A stretch of DNA of 64,000 nucleotides from Kistimonas sp964291505 (GTDB lineage Bacteria; Pseudomonadota; Gammaproteobacteria; Pseudomonadales; Endozoicomonadaceae): NCBI GenBank assembly GCA_964291505.2, contig OZ220221.1:1-64000 (forward strand). Reading direction: 5' to 3'. The notes under the pieces were generated by a model. It worked only from the letters and a program-made list of their open reading frames with translations, made no database searches and was not told the DNA's origin. The position numbers and the translations under genes were made by a program. Positions 15,803 through 24,731 of the stretch are shown here, piece after piece. Each line of letters starts with the position of its first letter. The first letter of the stretch is position 1.

Positions 15803-16389
15803 AATAGATATTCATCGGTTATCGCATGAAACTTCTGACAGATATGGCGTGTATTTTCCAGTAATGCTTTGCTGGTGATCTGCAGATACGTTGGCGAAAC
15901 GCTATAGTCACCTTCAAAACCTAGCTTTCGATAAAAACCAAATGCCCTCCCTACCGCCTTTCGCACTTCAAAGGTAGGATATTCCTCAATATGCACCGCG
16001 TAATAACTGGCCACATGAAGTAATAACGTTCCCAAGCCGCACTTGACCGGATTAGCCTGGATATCCTGAAGCTGAAGAACTTTATCTTCCTTTTCCTCAA
16101 ATAATTTCGCAAATGATTTTTCATTACCCACAAGTGTTTGAATAATTTTGATCTTTAACCTGTTTGAGTCAGATTTGATTTTTACCGATAACTCCAACAA
16201 CGCTTGAGACTCTATGTGCCTTAATCGTAGCGGCTTCTGTTGGGTAAAGATGCGATGAATATTGTCATCGCTCAATAGCTTTTCATATATAACAGAAGGT
16301 GCCTGAACTTTGCTGATACCTGTAACCGATGTATCGGTATTCCTGACGATAACAGGTTCGCTCATAGACTTCGAAGTAAGTGCTCTCAC
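15751..16389 (-). CDS. Possible GNAT-like cargo protein in prophage
   Basis: 212 residues from a GTG whose last bases overlap the portal stop; an ATG at 16365 is an alternative start. The C-terminal half looks like a degenerate acetyltransferase fold: CGLGTLLLHVASYYAV resembles the acetyl-CoA-binding loop and helix, and AFGFYRKLGF resembles the common GNAT ending. The N-terminal half is charged and helical (KIKSDSNRLKIKIIQTLVG). It separates the portal from the F-like gene, where no such gene usually lies, and is more AT-rich than both. It is probably a cargo gene; the acetyltransferase role is tentative. Confidence 0.5.
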   Translation of the reverse strand: MRALTSKSMSEPVIVRNTDTSVTGISKVQAPSVIYEKLLSDDNIHRIFTQQKPLRLRHIESQALLELSVKIKSDSNRLKIKIIQTLVGNEKSFAKLFEEKEDKVLQLQDIQANPVKCGLGTLLLHVASYYAVHIEEYPTFEVRKAVGRAFGFYRKLGFEGDYSVSPTYLQITSKALLENTRHICQKFHAITDEYLLCPQATMTSWKSQPVLP

Positions 16390-17879
16390 CTTTTTTCGCC
16401 TCTAAATATTCCCATTAGCCTGCTGTAGAACCCCAAATCACGTATGGTTTTTATCGCAGCGTCTGAAGAAGATGATTGCTCCAGTAGTTCTTCAAGATGT
16501 GACCTGAATGTTTGCAGGTCACCGGTGTCCCCGGCATAGGACAACAATTCTTCTATCTGATTCCCATATAGCGCGTGATATCTAGTGGCAAAATAGTCAG
16601 CAGCATCAGCCAGTGCCTGTTGATCATTGCGCCGGTCGGCCTTTTTCTGTGCAAGCTGTGGATGACTGGCGTCTTGCTCGGCAAAGGCGGGGTCGAGGTT
16701 ATCCGGAGCAATGGGCTGGGACATGGGTTCTGGTTTTTTCCGCCAACCGGGGCCGTACACCTCCTCGATATACTCCTCGGTGGGCTCGTATCCCAGCGTG
16801 CTTATTTTGTTATCGCGCTCGGCCCGCTGGAGCAGGTCTTCCTCCGGCTCGGTATTGCGCCAGACTCTCGGTGGGTTAGCGTTGGAAAAGTTCCACGCCG
16901 TTAGCCAGCGTACCACCTGGCCGTTGAAACTCTCGCAGATCAGGTCCGCATCGCTTTTGATCACCGACTGTTTCACCGCCTCGTGCACCTGCGCCTGGGA
17001 TAGCGAGCTGCCGTCATCGGTGGTCATGGTCTGGCTGAGCACCACCTTGCTGATGGCGCGGTCCATGCGCTCGGCCAGTGCTTCATAGTCAGCGGTACCG
17101 TGGCGGGCGGCCTCCAGCAGCTCTACCAGAATGTTATCCGGGACGACAATGCCGCTATCTACCTGGATGGCGTCCAGCACCTGCAGGGCCTTTTCCCGCT
17201 CTCGAGGGTCTTCTGCCTGTCCCGGTGGCAGTTTGGCCATGGCGGTGGGCTGGCCGAACTTTTCCAGAAAAATCAGCCAGAACTTGATGTCATTGCGTTT
17301 GAAAAAGGTGGGCCAGTACAGGTAGTGGCCCAAACCCAGCCCATAAGGATTGTCGCTGTGGTTGGCTCCGGTACTGAACACCCAGAACTTCTGGTCAGGG
17401 AGTTTCACCGGATGGGGCTCACCGGCTTTGATCAGCCGCAGGTTGCCGTCCACATCAAACACGAACCGGCTGCGGTCGCGGACCTTGATATCATCTAGCA
17501 CTATACGGCTGCCATCGTAGGCCCACATACACTCGCCCACGGCATAGCCGTATAAAAGACCGTAGAGCATCTTGTCGGTGATACCGTCAAAGCGGATATG
17601 GGTCAGCTGCTCCTTGATGAACTCCGCAGCCGCTTTATCTTGCGACGACTCGCTAGCTGGCTCCACCGTCCACTCGCTCTGGATAACCGCCAGACGTCGT
17701 TGCTGAAAGGTGGGTTTGACCTGATCGTCTCGCAGGATTTCGTCGTAGATTTTCATGTCCCGACCGCGCTCTTTGAGCACACTGTCGGGGTTGTCCATCA
17801 GGGTGGCGGTGTAGGCCGACGCCAGCCGGACGCCGTGGTCCGCCTTTGCCAGCTCTCCCAGTCTTGGCTTGCCTGCCAT
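16386..17879 (-). CDS. Phage portal protein (Mu gp29-like, DUF935)
   Basis: About 497 residues from the ATG at 17879, which has AGGA upstream; the frame can be opened to a TTG at 17927. Family landmarks are RGRDMKIYDEILRDDQVKPTFQQRRLAV, the WTVEPAS stretch, YGYAVGECMW, and KRNDIKFWLIFLEKFGQPTAMAK. Portal proteins form the dodecameric ring through which DNA enters the head. It follows the large terminase gene in the same direction by 44 bases, the Mu-type order terminase-portal-F. Confidence 0.9.
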   Translation of the reverse strand: MAGKPRLGELAKADHGVRLASAYTATLMDNPDSVLKERGRDMKIYDEILRDDQVKPTFQQRRLAVIQSEWTVEPASESSQDKAAAEFIKEQLTHIRFDGITDKMLYGLLYGYAVGECMWAYDGSRIVLDDIKVRDRSRFVFDVDGNLRLIKAGEPHPVKLPDQKFWVFSTGANHSDNPYGLGLGHYLYWPTFFKRNDIKFWLIFLEKFGQPTAMAKLPPGQAEDPREREKALQVLDAIQVDSGIVVPDNILVELLEAARHGTADYEALAERMDRAISKVVLSQTMTTDDGSSLSQAQVHEAVKQSVIKSDADLICESFNGQVVRWLTAWNFSNANPPRVWRNTEPEEDLLQRAERDNKISTLGYEPTEEYIEEVYGPGWRKKPEPMSQPIAPDNLDPAFAEQDASHPQLAQKKADRRNDQQALADAADYFATRYHALYGNQIEELLSYAGDTGDLQTFRSHLEELLEQSSSSDAAIKTIRDLGFYSRLMGIFRGEKR

Positions 17880-17923
17880 GGTGTTGTCCTGTCTAGTCCC
17901 TGTGCCGGTTAAAATGTGAGCGC

Positions 17924-19303
17924 TCAATAACCCCTGAAATCATTGCGGCCCCTTACCACACCATAACCTTTATCCTCATCAATACTGTGCGGGTTTTCGC
18001 CGTAGGCCTCGACGCCAGCCCTTGTGTTGCCTGTGGATGCAAAGCTGAAATTGGCCCGGTGTTCGTGCGCCCATTTCAGAAACTGGCTGGTGGAGTCCAC
18101 CTGGTCATCGTTACCGGCCAGCGGGAAAATGGTCAGCTCCAGCTCGTAGTCGATCAGCCAGGGAGCGGCCTCAGGCAGATACACCAGCCCGGCTTCAAAC
18201 AGGCTGCTGACCTCCACTAGCCGGTCTATCTTGTTCACGCCCTTGGGGTCGCAGGGGATTACCGGCACATGGATCTTTTTATTACCGGCGTTCACACCCT
18301 CGCGTAGCTCTTGTATCAGCGAGGTGCCGCTGCCCTTGTCCTCGATCAGTACCGCCTGCGGGTTCCAGGCCAGATACAGGCTGGCAGCCGCTCTCTTTAG
18401 TCGTGGGTACTCCAGCTTGTCGCGGAACACATCCAGCAGGTACCAACCCCGTCGTGTTTCGCCCCAGGTGGTGCAGACGCTGGGGTCGTTGATCTCCTCC
18501 GGTTTATAGGCGGTATCCCAGCTCTGGATAATGCGTAAAAACTCCGCCGGTGGCGTGCTGTAGCGCTGGAACCAGCGGGCCTTGATAAGTCCGCCCTCCG
18601 GCGTGGCGTTCCAGTCCCCCATCAGCCATGCCTGCACCAGCCACGGCGGTCCGGACTTTTTCAGACGGTTGATGTACTTGGGGTCGTTGCTGAGCAGGAG
18701 CTCGTTATCCTCAAGCCGGCTGGGTATATAGATTCGCTCATCGCCGGTGTTGGCATCGCAGATCAGTCTCATGCCCTTGGGGGCTGCGTCGATGTAACGC
18801 TTCTTGATCCACTCATGTCCCGGCCCGCCGGGGTTGGCCGACAGGTTAAAGCTGGCAGGAATGCCATAGGGGTTTCGGAGGGTGGCCTGGAGCTTGTCGA
18901 TGGGGTCTGGGGTGGGAAAGTTACCGGCCTCGTCAATGTACACGTCTGTGTAAGAGTGGCCCTGGTACTTGCCGGCGTCGGCGTCCCGCTCAAGACTTCG
19001 AAGGCGAAGCAGCGCACCGTTTGGCATAATCCAGGTGCTTTTCTGGGCACGGTATAGCGCACCGATGGGGAGATAAATCTCATGGGAGCGGGCAATCACC
19101 TCGTCCAGCTCCGGCATGCTGCGCCGGACGAATAACCCCTTGCTGTGACCACCGTATTTAGTGCTGCGCTGGAGCCATTTACCCAGAAAGCCGTCCGTTT
19201 TGCCGCCTCCCCGGGCACCGCCGTAGAGAATGTCCTCTACAGGACAGGTGACCAGTGCTGTCTGCGGTCCCGGTTGGGGCGACCAGATCAGGTTATTTGA
19301 CAC
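17924..19303 (-). CDS. Phage terminase large subunit
   Basis: 459 residues. The ATPase domain has Walker A in GGARGGGKTDGF and Walker B in DVYIDEAGNF. The RNase H-like nuclease domain shows its acidic residues in QSWDTAYKP, VLIEDKGSGTS and NDDQVDSTSQFL. It pumps and cuts phage DNA at the portal. All catalytic motifs look intact, unlike the early genes of this prophage. The small subunit is separated from it by a 386-base insertion. Confidence 0.92.
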   Translation of the reverse strand: MSNNLIWSPQPGPQTALVTCPVEDILYGGARGGGKTDGFLGKWLQRSTKYGGHSKGLFVRRSMPELDEVIARSHEIYLPIGALYRAQKSTWIMPNGALLRLRSLERDADAGKYQGHSYTDVYIDEAGNFPTPDPIDKLQATLRNPYGIPASFNLSANPGGPGHEWIKKRYIDAAPKGMRLICDANTGDERIYIPSRLEDNELLLSNDPKYINRLKKSGPPWLVQAWLMGDWNATPEGGLIKARWFQRYSTPPAEFLRIIQSWDTAYKPEEINDPSVCTTWGETRRGWYLLDVFRDKLEYPRLKRAAASLYLAWNPQAVLIEDKGSGTSLIQELREGVNAGNKKIHVPVIPCDPKGVNKIDRLVEVSSLFEAGLVYLPEAAPWLIDYELELTIFPLAGNDDQVDSTSQFLKWAHEHRANFSFASTGNTRAGVEAYGENPHSIDEDKGYGVVRGRNDFRGY

Positions 19304-19689
19304 TCTATTATCTCAAGGAACATTTTTGGATCCCGTTGGTCAGTTGAATGATGCCAAAAAGATGCAAGGAAGAATGAATAACCTAAGACTCGAGAATGTA
19401 GCTACTGCTTACTCAATCACAGAATATCCAGATTCCAACGATGAATTGTTGTTTGCAATACGGCAATCCACCACATAAGTGGTATTTTGGCAAAGTACTG
19501 TCGGGAATGTGCGAAGTGCATGGAGACCTAAGCTTTCGAACCCCTCGAATACTTATCAAATCTTATACGCTGACGCCCGGCAGATTACTAAGACAGAAAT
19601 AAAAGAAAGGTTTATGAAAACCACTGACTCTCCTTCCGTTGAACTGATGTCCCAGTTCGCGTTAATGGCGAAATAAGACATGCAAAAAA
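19304..19689. other. Insertion between terminase genes; possible plus-strand cargo ORF
   Basis: 386 AT-rich bases lie between two genes that are normally adjacent. On the plus strand one reading frame is open from within the terminase start through about 19478, is stopped by a TAA, and continues from 19479 to 19676 as a 65-residue frame (TYQILYADARQITKTEIKERF). It opposes the late genes, as many phage cargo genes do. No ribosome-binding site or family is clear, so this may be a decayed cargo gene. Confidence 0.35.
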
Positions 19690-20157
19690 CTAATCATTTG
19701 CTTCAATGCCTGCACCATATTGTTTCAGCCACTCTTCCCGACTCATGGGCTCGGGGATCAATACCACGCCGGTGGGAGGCGCGGCCTTACCGTCCGGTGT
19801 GGTGTGCGCCACCTTCTGCGGCGCGTTGAAACCGTAAATGCGGGCACGACGGTCGATGGCCTTCATGATCCTGTCCATGGCCTGCAGATCCCCTTTGAGG
19901 CTTTGCTTCATGGCCTCGCGGATAATCCAGTCCAACCGCTCCAGATCCAAGCGTCGGTTGACTTTTGCATCCTCGCGGCTTTCGTTTTCCAGGGTTTCGA
20001 TGGCCTTGACGACATGGCGGTAAGCAGCGGTTTTGCTGATGGCCAGCTGGTCGGCAATCTGCCGGTAGGACAGCCCCAGGGTGCGAAGCTCCAGCGCCTT
20101 TTTGCGTAACTCTGCCGCTTTTGCTCGCTGGGTACGCCCCGGGTTCTGGATAGCCAT
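19690..20157 (-). CDS. Phage terminase small subunit-like protein
   Basis: 155 residues. The N-terminal third is a helix-turn-helix: LRKKALELRTLGLSYRQIADQLAISKTAAYRHV. A helical middle follows, suited to oligomerisation (RLDLERLDWIIREAMKQSLKGDLQAMDRIMKAIDRRARIYG), then a short C-terminal tail. This architecture and the position before the large subunit fit a DNA-recognising small terminase. Confidence 0.75.
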   Translation of the reverse strand: MAIQNPGRTQRAKAAELRKKALELRTLGLSYRQIADQLAISKTAAYRHVVKAIETLENESREDAKVNRRLDLERLDWIIREAMKQSLKGDLQAMDRIMKAIDRRARIYGFNAPQKVAHTTPDGKAAPPTGVVLIPEPMSREEWLKQYGAGIEAND

Positions 20158-20210
20158 CGTTCACCCCTTATGCGTTCACCTTTTGCCGGGCAAAGGTGGG
20201 TTAACAGCGG

Positions 20211-21191
20211 TTATTCGGTCTTTGGTTTTTTTGCGGGTGGTTGGTCGTCCTTGGGTGTTGCTGGTTGTGATGGATGCTTGGTTCTGATGTGATATTTAAG
20301 GTTGCATCTCTGTGCAGCAGCATAATCGCAATGCTGGCACTTAAAGGGTTTCTCGCCGGTGTGGGTGCGTTCATGATCGGTCAGGACGGTCTTTTGTGCA
20401 GCTGCATAATCGCAAAACTGGCACTTATAGGGCTTCTCGTCGGTGTGGATGCGCTCATGTGTAATCTTGTTTGCTTGTTGGGTAAAAGATTTATCGCAGT
20501 ACTGGCACTGAAAGGGCTTCTCGCCGGTGTGGATGCGCTCGTGGATAATTTTCTGCTCTTTTCTATAAAATTTTCTACTGCAGTACTGGCACTGATGCTC
20601 CTTCATACCGGTGTGTGTTTTGCAGTGTCTTACAATACTGCTCTTAGTTTCTGTATGGAAATCACACGTTTTGCACTTGTATTTACCATCTGCTTGTTGA
20701 CTGTATCCCGATTGGGGTCCCGAGACTCCAGCTACATGTTGAGGGGCTGGTGATGTAGATTGTTGTGTTGAACTTGAGGCTTCTGGTTGTGTTGAAGTGC
20801 TCGCTACCTGTACTGGTTGAGGAGCTGGTGTCGTTACTTGCGGTGCCGAACTCACTAGCGTTCGACTTGGTGAGCGTAATATAGGGCAAGTGGAAGCTGC
20901 TGTAACAGATCTTAAAGTTTGGGCATTGTCAGCAACGGGCCTATTGAGTTGATGAGAGGGTGAGTTAATTGAAAGATCAACTACTTCAGCTTCCTGCGCA
21001 GGGCTTACCGCATAAGCCTGCTGCATAGCTATTACATCATCCGCAACTGTTGTTGGGGGTGACGATAAAGTAGGTATTGGTGATCTAGGAGGACTGGCAC
21101 GTTCCATCAGATTTAATCCATGTTTTGTGAAGTATGCTTTTACAGACAGACAGACAGACAGACAGTTCCTTGTTGTTTGTCCAGCGGACAA
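20211..21191 (-). CDS. Prophage-encoded C2H2 zinc-finger protein
   Basis: 326 residues if the in-frame TTG at 21191 is used; 298 from the ATG at 21107. Residues about 30-168 are Ser/Thr/Pro/Gln-rich and disordered. Residues 171-305 hold five tandem C2H2 fingers (C-x2-C-x12-H-x3/4-H) with eukaryote-type linkers TGEKPF (twice) and a variant DEKPY. The tail is basic (PPAKKPKTE) and resembles a nuclear localisation signal. Bacterial zinc fingers of this tandem TGEKP type are rare; the form suggests acquisition from a eukaryote and a role as a DNA-binding nucleomodulin, or a phage regulator. There is no signal peptide, so delivery to a host would need a dedicated secretion system or lysis. A tetranucleotide repeat precedes the finger region. 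Confidence 0.9.
   Translation of the reverse strand: MSAGQTTRNCLSVCLSVKAYFTKHGLNLMERASPPRSPIPTLSSPPTTVADDVIAMQQAYAVSPAQEAEVVDLSINSPSHQLNRPVADNAQTLRSVTAASTCPILRSPSRTLVSSAPQVTTPAPQPVQVASTSTQPEASSSTQQSTSPAPQHVAGVSGPQSGYSQQADGKYKCKTCDFHTETKSSIVRHCKTHTGMKEHQCQYCSRKFYRKEQKIIHERIHTGEKPFQCQYCDKSFTQQANKITHERIHTDEKPYKCQFCDYAAAQKTVLTDHERTHTGEKPFKCQHCDYAAAQRCNLKYHIRTKHPSQPATPKDDQPPAKKPKTE
21142..21165 (-). repeat. Tetranucleotide repeat, six units of CTGT (minus strand)
   Basis: Six perfect ACAG units on the plus strand lie between the methyltransferase stop and the zinc-finger ATG at 21107. An ATG at 21204-21202 overlaps the methyltransferase stop (ATGGCTAA). With six units it reads out of frame and stops after about 40 codons. 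With five or eight units it would read in frame into the zinc-finger protein. With six units only the TTG at 21191 or the ATG at 21107 gives the protein. Confidence 0.85.
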
Positions 21192-21196
21192 GTCCG

Positions 21197-22523
21197 TTAG
21201 CCATTCTCTACCAGCCCGAATGTTTGACCGCCACTCTCAAGCACGGCTTCCTGCCCTGAGAACTTCTGCCAACGCCGGATAATCACATCGCAGTAGTGCG
21301 GGTCCAGTTCCATGACCCGGCTGTTACGTCCAAGCTTTTCACAGGCAATCAGGGTGCTGCCGCTACCACCGCAGAGATCCAGCACACTGTCCCCCCGTTT
21401 GCTGCTGTTACGCACCATGGAGACAATCAGCTCCACCGGTTTCATGGTGGGATGCTCCCGGGAGGCGTTGGGCTTGTCCTCGCGGATAACCGTCCCGCAG
21501 AGCCTGTTGCGTAACTCTTTGATCTCTTTGGCCAGCGAGTTTTTATCGAGGTCTTTGGTTTTGGGCTCCTCGTCGATAACGGTTTTTTTGTTGCGCTCTC
21601 CATACCAGCTATGGGCTGCACCGGGTTTCCAACCGTAGAGGATTGGCTCGTGTTGCCAGTGATAGTCCTGTCGTCCCATAACGCTGGAGCTTTTCACCCA
21701 GATCAGCACCTGTTTCAGGTAAAAGCCTGCCTCCTGCAGTGCCAGCCGGAAATTAACACCCTCGGTGTCGGCGTGGGCCACATAGATCGGGCCGCCTTCT
21801 TTGGTTACTGTGAAGGCCGAGGTAAAAAGATCCCTGAGAAATTGCCGGAACTGGCTGTCGCCCATGCTGTCGTTATCGATTTTGAGAGATTCTTTGGTTT
21901 TACCCTCGTAATCCACGTTGTAGGGCGGGTCGGTCCAGACCATGTCTACATGCTGGTTACCCACAAGACGCTCGACGTGTTCAAGGTTAGTGCTGTCACC
22001 ACACATGAGCCGGTGGTCGCCTAACAGCCAGATATCGCCTTCCCGGGAGACGAGCTCGTTTTGCACGTCTGGCACATCGTCGTCATCGGTCAGCCCTTCG
22101 GCGGGCTCGTCCAGCAACTCAAGGGTGGACAGGCTGTTGAGCAGTTCGTTGAGCTGCTCGTTATCGGTATCAATATCCGGTAATCAGCTGGTCCAGCATG
22201 GCCTGATCGGTTTCCGCCAGAGCCGACAACGGATCAATGGTGGCCAGGGCCAGTTTTTCCTCATCCTCGGTGAGATCCACATAGATCACCGGCACCTCGG
22301 TTTCACCCTCACGCCGGGATAGCTCTACCCTAAGATGGCCGTCAATCAGGTGGCCGGTGGTCTGGTTGACGATCACCTGCTGTATCCAGCCGATGTCCTC
22401 CAATACCCCTTTGAGCGCCTCCTGTTGATGCTTCGGATGCTTGCGCCAGTTGTTGGGGTTGGCCAGCAGTTGATCCGGGGACTCTTTGCCCTGTCCGGTG
22501 ATGCGGTCTTTCCAGTGACTCAT
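21197..22523 (-). pseudogene. ParB-domain/DNA methyltransferase fusion, frameshifted
   Basis: The 5' part (22523-22170) encodes a ParB/Srx-like domain: LLANPNNWRKHPKHQQEALKG, TGHLIDGHLRVELSRREG and PVIYVDLT. It stops at ITGY. One base of shift near 22170-22178 continues as PDIDTDNEQLNELLNSLS into a beta-class amino-methyltransferase with WTDPPYNVDYEG (motif IV) and LDLCGGSGSTLIACEKLGR (motif I). The whole span is one base over a multiple of three and would give about 441 residues, the normal length for this phage family. Such enzymes methylate A or C in phage DNA. The methyltransferase half keeps its motifs and could be made separately. Confidence 0.8.
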
Positions 22524-22792
22524 TCGCACTGTTCCTGTCGTGCATTGGCGATCTGAACGTAAGTGAAATGGGTACGCTCCAGCAGACTGCGCGCCTCACC
22601 AATACGACCAGACTCCAGGTAGGCGAGCGCGGCATCCATGGCACCTAAGAGGCAGCGGGTATCAAACTGCCCGGTCATTACCATCAATGCGAGATCTGCC
22701 TTGGTATGTCGGTGTGATAACCGGGTAATGCCGTCTTCCTCTTTTTGCAGGTAGTCTTCCAGCAACGCCTGCTGCTCACATTCCGTGTTCAT
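22520..22792 (-). CDS. Phage hypothetical protein (90 aa)
   Basis: A helical, acidic product (CEQQALLEDYLQKEEDG, GAMDAALAYLESGRIGEARSLLE) with a TPR-like helix pair. Its stop overlaps the start of the ParB-like gene as ATGA, so the two are coupled. No family recognised. Confidence 0.55.
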   Translation of the reverse strand: MNTECEQQALLEDYLQKEEDGITRLSHRHTKADLALMVMTGQFDTRCLLGAMDAALAYLESGRIGEARSLLERTHFTYVQIANARQEQCE

Positions 22793-22805
22793 GGCATGAC
22801 TCCTG

Positions 22806-23282
22806 TCAGCGGTTAAACAGTCTGGAGATAAGCGGGGTCAGATTCCGAATGGCACGCTCTCCAAACAGGAAACCCAACACGAGGATATTCACCACGATAA
22901 GTGCCAATTGCTGCTTCTCGGATAATGTCCACTCAGAAAACCAGCACCAGTCCAGATACATGGTAAAAAAGCCCCAGACCGGTCGTTGGCAACCTCTGGC
23001 AAATAACATCAGGCTACCCACAACGGGCAGGCTTTTAAGATCTGATGCGGTGCCCTCAAGCTTGCTGATCCGCTCGGTGAGCATCTGCTCTGCATCGAGA
23101 AGCGCCTTATCGGTTTGCTGACGCTTATCCTGTTCAATGCGCTCCAACTCAAGACGCAGCCTTGCCTGCTGTTCCGGTGTCATATCCGGAGGGAAATAGG
23201 CTTTGATGCCATCAAAGATGGTCTGAGCCAAGCCTCCGGTGAGCATGTTGCCTAACTCACTGGCCAGTCGGGTGAAGTTCAT
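22806..23282 (-). CDS. Phage holin (3TM family)
   Basis: 158 residues from the ATG at 23282. Residues about 1-80 are helical and charged. The C-terminal third has the family pattern: LPVVGSLMLFARGCQRPVWG, a hydrophobic segment, then LALIVVNILVLGFLFGERAI. It resembles the three-transmembrane holin family of gene-transfer agents and phages, which let the endolysin reach the cell wall. It follows the lysozyme-like gene with a 4-base overlap. Confidence 0.75.
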   Translation of the reverse strand: MNFTRLASELGNMLTGGLAQTIFDGIKAYFPPDMTPEQQARLRLELERIEQDKRQQTDKALLDAEQMLTERISKLEGTASDLKSLPVVGSLMLFARGCQRPVWGFFTMYLDWCWFSEWTLSEKQQLALIVVNILVLGFLFGERAIRNLTPLISRLFNR

Positions 23283-23713
23283 AGCAGGTTCCCCGGTACC
23301 CCTTCTCTGTCCCAACGAATCCCTTCATCAATCAACCAGTCGCTGTAGGGCTGGCAGCCCAGCTCGTGATGGATGATAGCCTTGGTCAACCCAGTCAGAC
23401 ACCAGTCAATGCCGAGGGTAATGGACTCGTCCGGCATCAGTCCGGTACGGGCTGCCACCGACTCCACATAGGCGTCAGTCTCGTTTTCAGATGGTGGTGC
23501 CCAGCGGTTGATAAAGGCGCGCAAGGTTCTGAGTTGGTGCTTGGTGTAATAGGTTCGCAGGGTGCGGCTCAAGGCCCGGATCCCGAATTCATGGCTCATG
23601 AACTGACAAAAATCACTGTCAGTCTGACACTCTCTCAGTCCACGCCAATCTGCCCCCTGGCGGATGTTGCCGGGGTTGCAGTTACGATACCCCCTAATCT
23701 GTGCGACCAGCAT
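23279..23713 (-). CDS. Phage lysozyme-like / P5-type structural protein
   Basis: 144 residues from the ATG at 23713. Family landmarks are RGYRNCNPGNIRQGADWRGL, DFCQFMSHEFGIRALSRTLRTYY and INRWAPPSENETDAYVESVAARTG. Proteins with this signature are annotated as phage virion or structural proteins and have a lysozyme-like look. Beside a holin, a cell-wall-degrading role is likely. It overlaps the coiled-coil membrane protein upstream by 20 bases. Confidence 0.68.
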   Translation of the reverse strand: MLVAQIRGYRNCNPGNIRQGADWRGLRECQTDSDFCQFMSHEFGIRALSRTLRTYYTKHQLRTLRAFINRWAPPSENETDAYVESVAARTGLMPDESITLGIDWCLTGLTKAIIHHELGCQPYSDWLIDEGIRWDREGVPGNLL

Positions 23714-24050
23714 GCTTGACGTCCCGTGTCTTCTGGTTGATATCCAGCCAGGTGTCGTAAAGCGACACGACGGCAGCACCGGCCGATATCAGGCTGACCA
23801 CAACAACGCCAATGGTGAACAACCGTTTTACGTCGTCGCGCAGGTTCAGCACCAGGCGGTGTGTTTCCTTGCCTTCGGATTTGATTTCAGTGATATCACT
23901 ACTGATGGTTTCCACCTTCACCTGCAGGTGGGTGACGGTATTCTCCAGCGTATTGATCCGGGGTGGCGTACCTTCCAGATCCCGAAGCCGGTGATCCATT
24001 ACCGCCAGATCACGCTCTATCTGGTTCACCCGGGTATCCAGCTCGTTCAT
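23694..24050 (-). CDS. Phage coiled-coil membrane protein (XhlA-like)
   Basis: 118 residues. The first 75 form a long coiled coil (LDTRVNQIERDLAVMDHRLRD, LENTVTHLQVKVETISSDIT). One membrane helix follows (LFTIGVVVVSLISAGAAVVSL, about 77-97). The architecture matches small phage lysis accessory proteins such as XhlA. It lies in the lysis cassette and overlaps genes on both sides. Confidence 0.6.
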   Translation of the reverse strand: MNELDTRVNQIERDLAVMDHRLRDLEGTPPRINTLENTVTHLQVKVETISSDITEIKSEGKETHRLVLNLRDDVKRLFTIGVVVVSLISAGAAVVSLYDTWLDINQKTRDVKHAGRTD

Positions 24051-24663
24051 GCCTGTGTCCCTGTATCAGACACCGCCGCCGTCTGGCGTTTAAACCCACC
24101 TGCGGAGTGTCCAGTCCCTGACAGATGCCACGGATAGTACGCGGTACCAACCCATAACGCTGTGCAACCGTTGTCTTGCTGTCTCCACACAGCACATCGC
24201 GGACAATAACCCGGTTTCGCTCAATCAACGCCAACGTCTGGGGAATGTAGACCTGCATGCCACCAAACCATTGACCCAGCGCCTCAGCCGCATCCAGGCC
24301 AATCACTCTGACTATGTCGGAATCGGGCCGTGGGTGCCGCGCGAGATATTTCCGGCCACCACCAAAGGCCTGCTCAAGCGCCAGCGTTTTTTCACGCCCA
24401 ATGGCCCGAACCAACTCGTTTTCCACACTCATGACACCGGATACCAGGTTTCGGACAGCCGACCATTGATGGAGCAGATCTTTGGATCTCCCTTTACCAA
24501 TGCTCTGCAGCGTATCGCAGGTATGGCATAGCGCTTCACTCAACACTTGGGGCAAAATACCGCTGGCAGCCGACAACTCTGCACAGGTGCTACCAGGGTA
24601 TTCCCTGACCAGTCCAGCGATCAGGCTGGGGCTGAAGCCATTTTGTCTTCTGTTCGGCTGCAT
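24010..24663 (-). CDS. Phage Mor/C-like transcriptional activator
   Basis: 217 residues. The N-terminus (SPSLIAGLVREYPGSTCAEL) resembles a winged helix. The C-terminal domain has the Mor pattern: FGGMQVYIPQTLALIERNRV, then VLCGDSKTTVAQRYGLVPRTIRGIC as helix-turn-helix. A related central stretch (FGGGRKYLARHPRPDSDIVR) suggests the beta-strand part is duplicated. In Mu, Mor and C activate middle and late promoters. Its place ahead of the lysis and packaging genes fits a late-gene activator. Confidence 0.68.
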   Translation of the reverse strand: MQPNRRQNGFSPSLIAGLVREYPGSTCAELSAASGILPQVLSEALCHTCDTLQSIGKGRSKDLLHQWSAVRNLVSGVMSVENELVRAIGREKTLALEQAFGGGRKYLARHPRPDSDIVRVIGLDAAEALGQWFGGMQVYIPQTLALIERNRVIVRDVLCGDSKTTVAQRYGLVPRTIRGICQGLDTPQVGLNARRRRCLIQGHRHERAGYPGEPDRA

Positions 24664-24731
24664 TCCTTGTTCACCCGTTAGCGTGCATATTTTTAAAGTA
24701 ATTCATTTCACATTAAACGGCAAAGGGGTTT

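Noticed and set aside
22170..22529. Separate plasmid-type ParB partition gene
   Set aside because: The frame continues after one base shift into the adjoining methyltransferase, matching a known fusion; no parA or parS seen.
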